DNA of 6,952 nucleotides from Scatosoma sp045537295 (GCA_045537295.1 JAZSPG010000068.1:1-6952); one strand, 5' to 3'; positions 1 to 6,677 are shown, counted from the first letter of the stretch. Numbers and translations are program-made. The notes: generated from the letters alone by a model not told the origin.

Positions 1-33
1 GGCCCACAGACCGACATGGCTACGATCCGACTT
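1..33 (-). other. Residual MGI/BGI sequencing adapter at contig end
   Basis: Read on the minus strand, from base 33 down to base 1, this stretch begins AAGTCGGATCGTAGCCATGT and continues CGGTCTGTGGGCC. From memory, the BGISEQ/MGISEQ read-2 adapter has the same first 22 bases, followed by TTCTGTGAGCC, which gives 31 identities in 33. The glycyl-tRNA synthetase reading frame follows its family exactly up to base 34 and stops making sense inside this stretch. This is therefore untrimmed adapter carried into the assembly, not genomic DNA. The two mismatches fit low-quality bases at a read end. Confidence 0.93.
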
Positions 34-925
34 CCGCGATACCCCAAAGCTCGCCCCAGCCGAACGCGAATTTATATTCAAAGTCCGTCGTTGCTTTCGA
101 ATAAAAGCAAAGTTCTTCGGGGGAATGGTCGCGAAGGTGCAGGTTTTCGCCCTTCATACCCAAAGACAACAGCCAGTCGCGACAAAAATCTTTCCAGTAC
201 GCAAACCATTCCAAATCCGTGCCGGGCTTGCAGAAAAATTCAAGTTCCATTTGCTCGAACTCACGGGTACGGAAAGTGAAGTTACCGGGCGTAATTTCGT
301 TACGGAAAGATTTCCCGATTTGACCGATACCGAACGGCACTCGAAGTCGCGTAGCGCGTTGCACGTTGGCGAAGTTTACGAAAATACCCTGCGCCGTTTC
401 GGGACGAAGGTAAACGGTGTTTGCCGAATCTTCGGTAACGCCTTGGAAAGTTTTGAACATCAAGTTAAACTTACGGATAGAAGTGAAATCGGAATTACCG
501 CAAATAGGACAAACGATTTTATGCTCGGCGATAAACGCTTCCAAGCCGTCGTTATCCATTGCCTCTACCTTGACGTCTAATTTATGCTTTTCCACGTAAT
601 TTTCCACGAGGTTATCCGCGCGGTGACGGGCTTTGCACGACTTACAGTCCATCAAAGGGTCGGAAAATCCGCCCAAATGCCCAGACGCTTTCCACGTTCT
701 CGTGTTCATCAAAATCGCGCAGTCTACACCCGTGTTGTGCGGGTTTTCCTGAATGAACTTTTTCCACCAAGCTTTTTTGACGTTGTTTTTCAGTTCTACA
801 CCCAAAGGACCGTAATCCCAAGTGTTGGCTAAGCCCCCGTAAATTTCGCTACCGGGGAAGATAAAGCCTCTGTTTTTGCAAAGAGAAACGAGCTTTTCCA
901 TCGTAACCGCTCTTTTTTCTGCCAT
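20..925 (-). CDS. glyQS: Glycine--tRNA ligase, single-chain dimeric type, 3' end missing (contig edge)
   Basis: Cytoplasmic class II synthetase that attaches glycine to tRNA-Gly, of the single-polypeptide alpha2 type rather than the separate GlyQ/GlyS type. Numbered from the chosen start, the visible marks are the N-terminal GFIFPGSEIYGG segment (about 20-31), SGHLGGFSDP (81-90), two CxxC pairs (94/97 and 139/142) that probably form the zinc ribbon of the insertion domain, RPETAQG (174-180), the motif 2 region GKSFRNE to FRTREFEQME (204-227) and GWGELWGIA (289-297). The start at 925 has AGAGG about 10 nt upstream. An in-frame ATG at 991 is rejected because it lies between the promoter elements. 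Family members run to about 450-465 residues; here only 297 are genuine. From base 33 downward the DNA is sequencing adapter, which supplies the last four residues and the TAG at 20-22. Motif 3 and the anticodon-binding domain are missing, so this is a cut gene and not a pseudogene. Confidence 0.96.
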   Translation of the reverse strand: MAEKRAVTMEKLVSLCKNRGFIFPGSEIYGGLANTWDYGPLGVELKNNVKKAWWKKFIQENPHNTGVDCAILMNTRTWKASGHLGGFSDPLMDCKSCKARHRADNLVENYVEKHKLDVKVEAMDNDGLEAFIAEHKIVCPICGNSDFTSIRKFNLMFKTFQGVTEDSANTVYLRPETAQGIFVNFANVQRATRLRVPFGIGQIGKSFRNEITPGNFTFRTREFEQMELEFFCKPGTDLEWFAYWKDFCRDWLLSLGMKGENLHLRDHSPEELCFYSKATTDFEYKFAFGWGELWGIAEVGS

Positions 926-968
926 AATCGTATAACCTCTTTTTTCTAAAAATTTTCTTGTTTTGAAT

Positions 969-998
969 ATTATACGATATTTTGCGTCCACAAGTCAA
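969..998 (-). promoter_or_regulatory. Sigma-A promoter of the glycyl-tRNA synthetase gene
   Basis: On the minus strand there is TTGACT (998-993), an 18-nt spacer and a perfect TATAAT (974-969). Transcription should start near 962, giving a leader of about 37 nt before the ATG at 925. That is too short for a T-box leader, so tRNA-sensing control of this synthetase gene is unlikely here. Confidence 0.8.
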
Positions 999-1069
999 AC
1001 GAAAGAAAGAAATTTTACAAAAAATCGCAAAAATTTTTCAAAAAAACTATTTCTTTTTTTGTAAAGATA

Positions 1070-1078
1070 TGTTATAAT
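1070..1078 (+). promoter_or_regulatory. Extended -10 promoter for the fhs operon
   Basis: TGTTATAAT is an extended -10 element (TGn followed by a perfect TATAAT at 1073-1078). The -35 region is poor: a T-rich run around 1050-1056 shares only the leading TT with consensus, which is typical for promoters that depend on the TG extension. A-rich and T-rich tracts (1040-1046 and 1054-1060) lie just upstream. Transcription would start near 1085, leaving a leader of about 74 nt before fhs. No riboswitch fold is recognised in that leader. Confidence 0.65.
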
Positions 1079-1158
1079 GTATAAGTGATAAAATCGCGCG
1101 CGGTGTCGCTTGACGGTTTTTGAATATTTGATATTTACTTTTTGGAGGAAGAATAAAT

Positions 1159-2814
1159 ATGCTTTCGGATATTGAAATAGCGGAAAGCGCAAAACTTGCG
1201 GACATTCGCGAAGTAGCAAAAAAGTTAGGTTTGACGGAGAACGAATTAGAGCTGTACGGAAAATACAAGGCAAAAATTACGCTTCCCAAGGACGCGAAAA
1301 GAAAAGCCAAGCTCATTTTGGTGACGGCAATTAACCCCACCGCGTCGGGCGAGGGGAAAACCACCGTCGCAATCGGGCTTGCCGACGGTCTTTCGAAAAT
1401 CGGCAAAAGCACCTGTCTTGCCCTGCGCGAACCCTCGCTTGGTCCTGTGTTCGGTATCAAAGGCGGAGCGGCGGGCGGAGGTTATGCGCAAGTCGTGCCT
1501 ATGAGCGAGATTAATTTGCATTTCACGGGCGATTTGCACGCCATTACTTCGGCAAACAATTTGCTTTGCGCGTTGATGGATAACCATATTTTCCGCGGAA
1601 ACGAATTGAAGATTGATACCGATAAAATTTATTTCCATCGCTGTATGGATATGAACGAACGCCAGCTTATCAATATCCGTATCGGCGGTATGGGTCGCGG
1701 GGTGGACAGAGAAGACCATTTTGACATTACCGCGGCAAGCGAGATTATGGCGATTCTTTGCTTGGCGACGGATATCGACGATTTGAAAAAGCGTTTGGGC
1801 AATATTATCGTCGGCTTAAACACGGACGGCGAGTTCGTTTACGCGAAAGATATACCCGGCGCGGTGGGTTCGATGGCGGTACTTTTGAAAGACGCGATGA
1901 AACCCAACCTCGTGCAAACCTTAGAACATACCCCCGCGTTTATCCACGGCGGACCGTTTGCGAATATCGCGCACGGCTGTAACAGCGTACAGGCTACCTA
2001 TTGTGCAATGAGCCTTGCCGACTACGCGGTTACTGAGGCGGGCTTCGGTGCGGATTTGGGTGCGGAGAAGTTCTTGGATACCAAATGTCGCGTAGCGGGT
2101 ATCGAGCCGAATTGCGTAGTTATCGTTGCGACGGTAAAAGCGCTCAAATTACACGGCGGAGCGGATAAAGCTACGCTTTCCGAGGAAAATTTGGACGCGC
2201 TCAAAAAAGGTATGCCCAACCTCTTAAAGCATATCGAAAATATCAAAGAGGTATACAAAAAACCCGTCGTCGTGGCAATGAACAGGTTCTATACCGACAC
2301 GCAGGCGGAAACGGATTTCGTCATTGAAGAAGTACAAAAAGCGGGTTCGGTGGCGGTATTTACCGACGTGTTCTTAAAAGGCGGGGAAGGCGGTAAGGAA
2401 CTTGCCAAAGAGGTGGTTAAAGCTTGCGAAATCCCCTCTGCGCTTTGCCACCCTTACGAATTAGACGAGGGCGTTTGCCAAAAAATCGAGGGTGTAGCCA
2501 AGAAAATTTACGGCGCGGACGGCGTGGATTTCTCGGACGAGGCGCTTGCAAAAATTAAGACGATTGAAGAAAAGGGGTATAAGAACTTACCCGTAATTAT
2601 CGCAAAAACGCAGTATTCGCTTTCGGACAACGACGAACTTATAGGTCGCCCCACGGGATTTAGAATTACCGTTCGGGATATCGTATTAAAAGGCGGAGCG
2701 GGCTTTATCGTCGCAATCGCGGGAAAAATTATGTTGATGCCCGGGCTTGGCGCGCATCCCGCCGCGGAAAAAATCGACCTTTTGTCCGACGGCACTATCG
2801 TAGGGCTGTCGTAA
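1159..2814 (+). CDS. fhs: Formate--tetrahydrofolate ligase
   Basis: Cytoplasmic enzyme that uses ATP to join formate to tetrahydrofolate, making 10-formyltetrahydrofolate for purine and formyl-methionine synthesis; in acetogens it is also a step of the Wood-Ljungdahl methyl branch. At 551 residues it is close to the usual 555 or so. The ATP-binding loop TASGEGKTT is at 61-69, followed by the family block EPSLGPVFGIKGGAAGGGYA (91-110), the QVVPMSEINLHFTGDLHAI stretch (111-129), ATDIDDLKKRLG (203-214), FIHGGPFANIAHG (261-273), TEAGFGADLGAEKF (292-305) and a C-terminal MPGLGAHPAAEKID (527-540). No catalytic segment appears to be missing. GGAGG at 1144-1148 lies 10 nt before the ATG. It is the first gene of a probable three-gene operon. 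No other Wood-Ljungdahl genes are in the window, so a role in acetogenesis cannot be claimed. Confidence 0.98.
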   Translation: MLSDIEIAESAKLADIREVAKKLGLTENELELYGKYKAKITLPKDAKRKAKLILVTAINPTASGEGKTTVAIGLADGLSKIGKSTCLALREPSLGPVFGIKGGAAGGGYAQVVPMSEINLHFTGDLHAITSANNLLCALMDNHIFRGNELKIDTDKIYFHRCMDMNERQLINIRIGGMGRGVDREDHFDITAASEIMAILCLATDIDDLKKRLGNIIVGLNTDGEFVYAKDIPGAVGSMAVLLKDAMKPNLVQTLEHTPAFIHGGPFANIAHGCNSVQATYCAMSLADYAVTEAGFGADLGAEKFLDTKCRVAGIEPNCVVIVATVKALKLHGGADKATLSEENLDALKKGMPNLLKHIENIKEVYKKPVVVAMNRFYTDTQAETDFVIEEVQKAGSVAVFTDVFLKGGEGGKELAKEVVKACEIPSALCHPYELDEGVCQKIEGVAKKIYGADGVDFSDEALAKIKTIEEKGYKNLPVIIAKTQYSLSDNDELIGRPTGFRITVRDIVLKGGAGFIVAIAGKIMLMPGLGAHPAAEKIDLLSDGTIVGLS

Positions 2815-2861
2815 AAAATGAATTGCGTTTTCAAAGTTCAAAAGTTTAAGTGAGAAAAATT

Positions 2862-4499
2862 ATGGAAAAAATCGAGGCAACGAATTTTATAGAACAAATT
2901 ATCAACGACGATATCGAAAACGGGCGTATCAGCGCGGTGCAAACGCGTTTCCCGCCCGAACCTAACGGGTATTTGCATATCGGGCACGTGAAAAGTATGC
3001 TCGTCAATTTCGGTACGGCGAAAAAATACGGCGGGAAATGCAACCTGTTTTTTGACGACACCAACCCGTCCAAAGAAAAGACGGAGTTTGTCGACGCTAT
3101 CCGAAGAGATATCGCGTGGATAGGCTACGACTGGGCGAAAGAGGTGTACGCGTCCGACTTCTTCGGCGTTATTTATGAGTACGCCGAACGCTTAATCCAA
3201 GACGGTAAGGCGTTCGTATGCGACCTCTCGCCCGAGGAAATCAGCGCGACGCGCGGTACGCTCACCGAGCCGGGCAAGGAAAGCCCCTACCGTAACCGAA
3301 CGGTAGAGGAAAATTTGCAATTATTCCGTGAAATGAAAGCGGGGAAATACCCCGACGGTAGCAAATGTCTGCGCGCGAAAATCGATATGGCGTCGCCGAA
3401 TATGAATATGCGCGACCCTGTTATCTACCGCATTTTACGCGCGACGCATCATAGGACGGGCGATACTTGGTGCATTTATCCTATGTACGACTACGCGCAC
3501 CCCATTTGCGATTATTTGCAAGGCGTAACGCATTCGCTTTGCACTTTGGAGTTTGAGGACCACCGCCCGTTGTACGACTGGGTAGGAATTAACTTGGGCT
3601 TTGCCCCCAAACCCCGCCAAATCGAATTTGCGCGTCTTGCGGTTACGAATATGGTAATGTCCAAGCGGTACTTAAAACGGCTCGTCGAAGAGGGACACGT
3701 ACACGGCTGGGACGACCCGCGTATGCCGACGGTGACGGGACTTAGAAACCGCGGTGTTCCGCCCGAAGCGCTTTTGGATTTCTGCACGAAAATCGGTATT
3801 GTAAAAGCAAATTCCGAATGTCAGCTGTCCTATTTAGAGGCGTGTATCCGCGACAATCTCAACGAGAACGCCGAACGCGCAATGGCGGTGTTAGACCCCT
3901 TAAAAGTGACGATAACCAACTACGAGGGCGAGGAGCTTTTGGATTCGGCGATTCATCCGTTAAAGCCCGAACTTGGTACGCGTAAAGTGGCGTTTTCTAA
4001 CGAGGTGTATATCGACAGAGCGGATTTCGCGCTCGTTCCCCCGCCCAAGTATCAACGCTTAAAGCCCGACGGGTACGTGCGTTTGAAAGGCGCGTATATC
4101 ATTCATTGCGACGAGGTGGTGTTGGACGAGAACGGCGAGGTGCAAGAGCTCAAATGCTCGTACGTGCAAAACAGCCGTTCGGCAAACGATACCAGCGGGA
4201 TTAAGGTGAAAGGTACGATTCAATGGGTGGACGCGAAAACGGGTGTGGACGCGGAAATTCGCCGTTACGGTACGCTGTTAAAGGACGCGGAATACGCAGG
4301 ACAGGACTTTGCGGAAAGAATGAATTTGGACAGCGAGCATATTTTCTACGGTAAGGCAGAACCCTACCTTGCGCAAAGCGAGGATAATACGGCGTTCCAG
4401 CTTATGCGCGTGGGGTATTATAAGAAGTGCGTGGGCGAAAACGGAAAGCTCGTGCTTTCGGAAATCGTTTCTTTGAAGGACAATTTCAATAAAGGATAA
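2862..4499 (+). CDS. glnS: Glutamine--tRNA ligase
   Basis: Cytoplasmic class I synthetase that charges tRNA-Gln directly with glutamine. Numbered from the ATG at 2862 (545 residues; the E. coli enzyme has about 554), it shows TNFIEQII near the N-terminus, RFPPEPNGYLHIGHVKS with the HIGH motif at 39-42, the FDDTNPSKE block (64-72), RAKIDMASP (171-179), WCIYPMYDYAHPICD (203-217), THSLCTLEFEDHRPLYDW (223-240) and VMSKR, the KMSKS equivalent, at 265-269. The C-terminal part, from about residue 340, fits the beta-barrel anticodon-binding domains. An in-frame GTG at 2850 would add four residues, but the ATG resembles the family start better. The ribosome site is weak (AAGTGAG, about 7 nt upstream). 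It lies 47 nt after fhs with no clear promoter or terminator between, so it is probably cotranscribed. Many Gram-positive bacteria lack GlnRS and amidate Glu-tRNA-Gln instead; Clostridia commonly do have it. Confidence 0.97.
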   Translation: MEKIEATNFIEQIINDDIENGRISAVQTRFPPEPNGYLHIGHVKSMLVNFGTAKKYGGKCNLFFDDTNPSKEKTEFVDAIRRDIAWIGYDWAKEVYASDFFGVIYEYAERLIQDGKAFVCDLSPEEISATRGTLTEPGKESPYRNRTVEENLQLFREMKAGKYPDGSKCLRAKIDMASPNMNMRDPVIYRILRATHHRTGDTWCIYPMYDYAHPICDYLQGVTHSLCTLEFEDHRPLYDWVGINLGFAPKPRQIEFARLAVTNMVMSKRYLKRLVEEGHVHGWDDPRMPTVTGLRNRGVPPEALLDFCTKIGIVKANSECQLSYLEACIRDNLNENAERAMAVLDPLKVTITNYEGEELLDSAIHPLKPELGTRKVAFSNEVYIDRADFALVPPPKYQRLKPDGYVRLKGAYIIHCDEVVLDENGEVQELKCSYVQNSRSANDTSGIKVKGTIQWVDAKTGVDAEIRRYGTLLKDAEYAGQDFAERMNLDSEHIFYGKAEPYLAQSEDNTAFQLMRVGYYKKCVGENGKLVLSEIVSLKDNFNKG

Positions 4500-4506
4500 G
4501 GAGAGG
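4498..4506 (+). promoter_or_regulatory. Ribosome-binding site overlapping the glnS stop codon
   Basis: AAGGAGAGG begins inside the TAA stop codon of glnS (4497-4499) and ends 5 nt before the ATG at 4512. This strong site, with only 12 nt between the genes, fixes the start of the membrane-protein gene and suggests translational coupling to glnS. Confidence 0.8.
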
Positions 4507-4511
4507 ATACA

Positions 4512-5810
4512 ATGACGGCTTTGTATACGGTTATGGCGACGGGTGGCGGTATTAAAAATTTAATACCCGTTATTCTCGCGGGCGTAATCGGCGTGATTTT
4601 ATTGATTGCGCTAATTATCGGCGTAAAAAAAGGCGCGCGGAAGGTGAGCTGGACGGGCGCTTGTTGGCTGTCCGCTTGCGTAGCGTTCTTTTTGACCTTC
4701 AAAAAGCTGGGCGGAAAAATAAACGGTATGCTCGCACCTAAGCTGGCGCGGTTGGTGTCCGAGGCGACGGCGGAATTTATTTGCGCGCTGTTGCTCGCGG
4801 TTGCGTGCGCGCTGGTCGTGTTGCTTGTCAGCGGTATTTTCGCTATGATTTTCAGACCCAAAATCAAGTGGGTGAAAAAGGACTCAGACGCGTATACCTT
4901 GGACGAGGACGGCGTGGAATACGACGAGGAATACGGCGACTACGACGATTACGAGGACTACGAAACGCGCAAAGAAGCGGTGAAAAAGGGCTACGGTACG
5001 CCGTCGGTGTTCGGGCGTATTTTGGGCGGACTTTTATGTATGCTCAACGTCGCGATGATTTTGGGTGCGTCGGTTTGTTTATTAATACTTATCGCCAACG
5101 CGACGGCGCTTAAAAACGGGGTGCTTGCGGGGCTGTTTGCTTGGAAAATCGGTAACTTCGCCGTGGTGGAGAAATTGCTCGGTTACGCGAGAAAGTACGC
5201 TTTGGACGCGTTGTTTATAGGGATTTTGGTAGGGTATGCCTGCAAGGGCAATAAAAAAGGATTTATGACTACTTTACGCGATTTGCTTGTGAAATTCGGC
5301 GGGTTAATCGCGGTGTGCGCAGGGTTTTATTTGCCGTTTTCTAAATTTGCGTTACCCACCGAACAAGGCGGTTGGTATTATTTGAACAAGCTCGTAACGA
5401 GATGCGACGGAGCGTTTAAGGATTTGCTGGGCGAGAATATGCCTATGCTTGCGCCTGTTTTTGCGAAGATATTCACGGGATTGTTGCTTGTCGGCGCGAT
5501 TATTCTCGTGCTTTTGCTGTTGGGTTGGTTGATGAAAAAAGCGTCCGAGGGCATAGAAAAAGTAGCTTGGCTGAAAGTGGTGGACGGCAGTATTTCGGGC
5601 GTTACTTATATCGTGTTCGGCGCAATCTTATGCGTACTCGTTTGGGCGCTTATGTACGTGCTGGGCTATTATAATATACTTAGGTTAAACGAATTGTTAG
5701 TGCAGGAAACCTCGCTTTCGCGGAGCTTGTTGGCTACTTGCGAAAATTATATAAAACCGATTTTAGATAAGGTTTCGCAGATTATCGCAAAATTCAAATT
5801 ACCCGTTTGA
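4512..5810 (+). CDS. Multi-pass membrane protein, probable duplicated CvpA-like unit
   Basis: Integral membrane protein of 432 residues with no assigned function. Hydrophobic segments lie at about 17-38, 48-63, 86-114, 166-198, 229-245, 257-276, 316-341 and 361-388. The two halves look alike. After the first helix of each half comes a basic glycine turn (GVKKGARK at 37-44, KGNKKG at 245-250), and the fourth helix of each half begins with a small-residue, glycine-rich stretch (FGRILGGLL at 167-175, VDGSISGVT at 357-365). This layout resembles CvpA-family proteins, which have about four helices, present here twice; that is inference by eye. Between helices 3 and 4 is a charged loop (about 117-160) with a core of Asp, Glu and Tyr (128-151). 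There is no signal peptide or catalytic motif. It is the last gene of the fhs-glnS run and ends just before a strong hairpin. A transporter or cell-envelope factor cannot be told apart from this evidence. Confidence 0.85.
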   Translation: MTALYTVMATGGGIKNLIPVILAGVIGVILLIALIIGVKKGARKVSWTGACWLSACVAFFLTFKKLGGKINGMLAPKLARLVSEATAEFICALLLAVACALVVLLVSGIFAMIFRPKIKWVKKDSDAYTLDEDGVEYDEEYGDYDDYEDYETRKEAVKKGYGTPSVFGRILGGLLCMLNVAMILGASVCLLILIANATALKNGVLAGLFAWKIGNFAVVEKLLGYARKYALDALFIGILVGYACKGNKKGFMTTLRDLLVKFGGLIAVCAGFYLPFSKFALPTEQGGWYYLNKLVTRCDGAFKDLLGENMPMLAPVFAKIFTGLLLVGAIILVLLLLGWLMKKASEGIEKVAWLKVVDGSISGVTYIVFGAILCVLVWALMYVLGYYNILRLNELLVQETSLSRSLLATCENYIKPILDKVSQIIAKFKLPV

Positions 5811-5825
5811 TTTAGGAAGAAAGAA

Positions 5826-5860
5826 AGGGGCAGGTATGCGTTGAACGCATACCTGCCCCT
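5826..5860. terminator. Bidirectional hairpin between convergent genes
   Basis: A perfect 15-bp stem (5826-5840 with 5846-5860, starting AGGGGCAGGTATGCG) encloses the loop TTGAA; counted as DNA, the inverted repeat is perfect for 17 bp around a single central G. It sits 15 nt after the membrane-protein stop and 15 nt before the spoVT stop, so it probably ends both transcripts. The T-tracts are imperfect: ATGATTTTGCGATTTTT on the plus side and CTTTCTTCC on the minus side. Confidence 0.75.
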
Positions 5861-5875
5861 ATGATTTTGCGATTT

Positions 5876-6421
5876 TTACTCAAATTGATTTGCTAAAATA
5901 TCCGCGGTTAAACGGGCGAGATTCATATCGCTACCGTCCATTTTCGCGCCGTCCTCTTTGGAAAGAACGGCAACTGCGCCAAGACAGTCTCCGCCCGAAA
6001 CGATAGGGACGATAACCTGCGCGGTAACGCCTTCCTCGCGCGAGGCGGTGAGCGGGATAACGTCTCCGCCGTCCGCTATGTTTGCGATATAGCTACGGCG
6101 TTCTTTTAATATTTTGTCCATATCTTCGGACAGGCTTTTGCCGTCGAGGTCTTTTTTGCCGTCGCCGTAGGCGTGCAAAACGCCGTCGGTGTCGCAAATG
6201 ACCGCAAGTTTCCCGCTCAAATCGTTAAGAGAACGGGCGGTAGCCTTGCTGAACCGTTCAAGGGTAGCGATAGGCGAATATTTTTTGAGCATCAGCTCGT
6301 CGCGGTCTGTAAAAATTTCGAGGGGGTCGCCCTCTTTGATGCGGAGCGTTCGGCGGATTTCTTTGGGGATAACCACTCTGCCGAGCTCGTCTATTCTTCT
6401 GACAATTCCGGTTGCTTTCAT
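5876..6421 (-). CDS. spoVT: Stage V sporulation protein T (AbrB/GAF transcription regulator)
   Basis: DNA-binding regulator that in Bacillus subtilis tunes sigma-G-dependent genes in the developing forespore. The product is 181 residues, against about 178 for the B. subtilis protein. Residues 1-50 form the AbrB-like swapped-hairpin domain and are almost identical to the family: MKATGIVRRIDELGRVVIPK, then EIRRTLRIKEGDPLEIF. Residues about 55-181 match the GAF-like ligand-sensing domain, which is less conserved, with VICDTDGVLHAYGDGKK and VPIVSGGDCLGAVAVLSKED visible. The start at 6421 is set by this family N-terminus and by GGAGG at 6433-6429, 7 nt upstream; the longer frame reaching 6556 has no support. 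The gene is convergent with the fhs operon and divergent from the tRNA. A possible sigma-G promoter precedes it. SpoVT can be distinguished from AbrB, which is shorter and lacks the GAF half. Its presence suggests, but does not prove, sporulation. Confidence 0.95.
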   Translation of the reverse strand: MKATGIVRRIDELGRVVIPKEIRRTLRIKEGDPLEIFTDRDELMLKKYSPIATLERFSKATARSLNDLSGKLAVICDTDGVLHAYGDGKKDLDGKSLSEDMDKILKERRSYIANIADGGDVIPLTASREEGVTAQVIVPIVSGGDCLGAVAVLSKEDGAKMDGSDMNLARLTADILANQFE

Positions 6422-6442
6422 AAAAATTCCTCCATTTACAAA

Positions 6443-6472
6443 TATTGTGTGTCGAAAGGCGTGGGAATATAC
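6443..6472 (-). promoter_or_regulatory. Candidate sigma-G type promoter of spoVT
   Basis: On the minus strand GTATA (6472-6468) fits the sigma-G -35 consensus GHATR. An 18-nt spacer leads to CACAATA (6449-6443), which has one mismatch to CATNHTA. B. subtilis spoVT is transcribed by sigma-G, so this is the expected class. The weakness is the short leader: transcription from near 6436 would leave about 15 nt before the ATG, just enough for the GGAGG. No convincing sigma-A promoter is seen in the same interval. Confidence 0.4.
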
Positions 6473-6543
6473 ACAGGGATTTTTCGCGAGGGAAGAGAAA
6501 AATAAAAAAAATAAACTTTTTTCGAGAAAAGCGATAAAATAAG

Positions 6544-6572
6544 TTGACAAACGCACGGCGTTGATATATAAT
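6544..6572 (+). promoter_or_regulatory. Perfect consensus sigma-A promoter of the tRNA-Leu gene
   Basis: TTGACA (6544-6549), a 17-nt spacer and TATAAT (6567-6572) match the housekeeping consensus at every base with optimal spacing. Transcription should begin near 6579, about 8 nt before the mature tRNA 5' end. This strength is normal for stable RNA genes. Confidence 0.92.
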
Positions 6573-6586
6573 TATATGCGTTAATC

Positions 6587-6671
6587 GCGGTCGTGGCGGA
6601 ACTGGCAGACGCGCAAGACTAAGGATCTTGTGGGTAACTCCATGCAGGTTCAATTCCTGTCGACCGCACCA
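6587..6671 (+). tRNA. tRNA-Leu (anticodon AAG), CCA encoded
   Basis: Folds as a class II tRNA. The 7-bp acceptor stem is GCGGTCG (6587-6593) with CGACCGC (6661-6667). The D arm is 6596-6612 and includes the invariant GG in its loop. The anticodon stem is CAAGA/TCTTG (6614-6618 and 6626-6630), with the 7-base loop CTAAGGA placing AAG at 6621-6623. The long variable arm (6631-6643) has stem TGGG/TCCA and loop TAAC, and the T arm is 6644-6660 with loop TTCAATT. The discriminator is A (6668), as expected for leucine, and CCA is encoded at 6669-6671. It decodes CUU and, if A34 is deaminated to inosine, also CUC and CUA. The gene stands alone with its own promoter and terminator. Confidence 0.96.
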
Positions 6672-6677
6672 GCGTAA

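Noticed and set aside
20..22. In-frame TAG in the glycyl-tRNA synthetase gene as a reassigned stop codon or pseudogene mutation
   Set aside because: The protein already departs from its family four residues earlier, exactly where the adapter match begins, so the stop is not genomic.
926..991. Longer N-terminus of the glycyl-tRNA synthetase beginning at 991
   Set aside because: It would start between the -35 and -10 elements, and the added residues do not resemble the family; the start at 925 has a ribosome-binding site.
1039..1061. Inverted A7/T7 tracts upstream of fhs as a hairpin or terminator
   Set aside because: The stem is almost only A-T and overlaps the -35 region of the fhs promoter; AT-rich promoter DNA explains it better.
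1246..1719. Long minus-strand frames opposite fhs, and similar shadows opposite glnS and the membrane gene
   Set aside because: They lie wholly inside genes with clear family motifs and show no motif, ribosome site or promoter of their own.
6422..6556. 45-residue N-terminal extension of SpoVT with a hydrophobic stretch
   Set aside because: Family proteins start exactly at MKATGIVRRID, GGAGG precedes that ATG, and the extension is AT-rich spacer read by chance.
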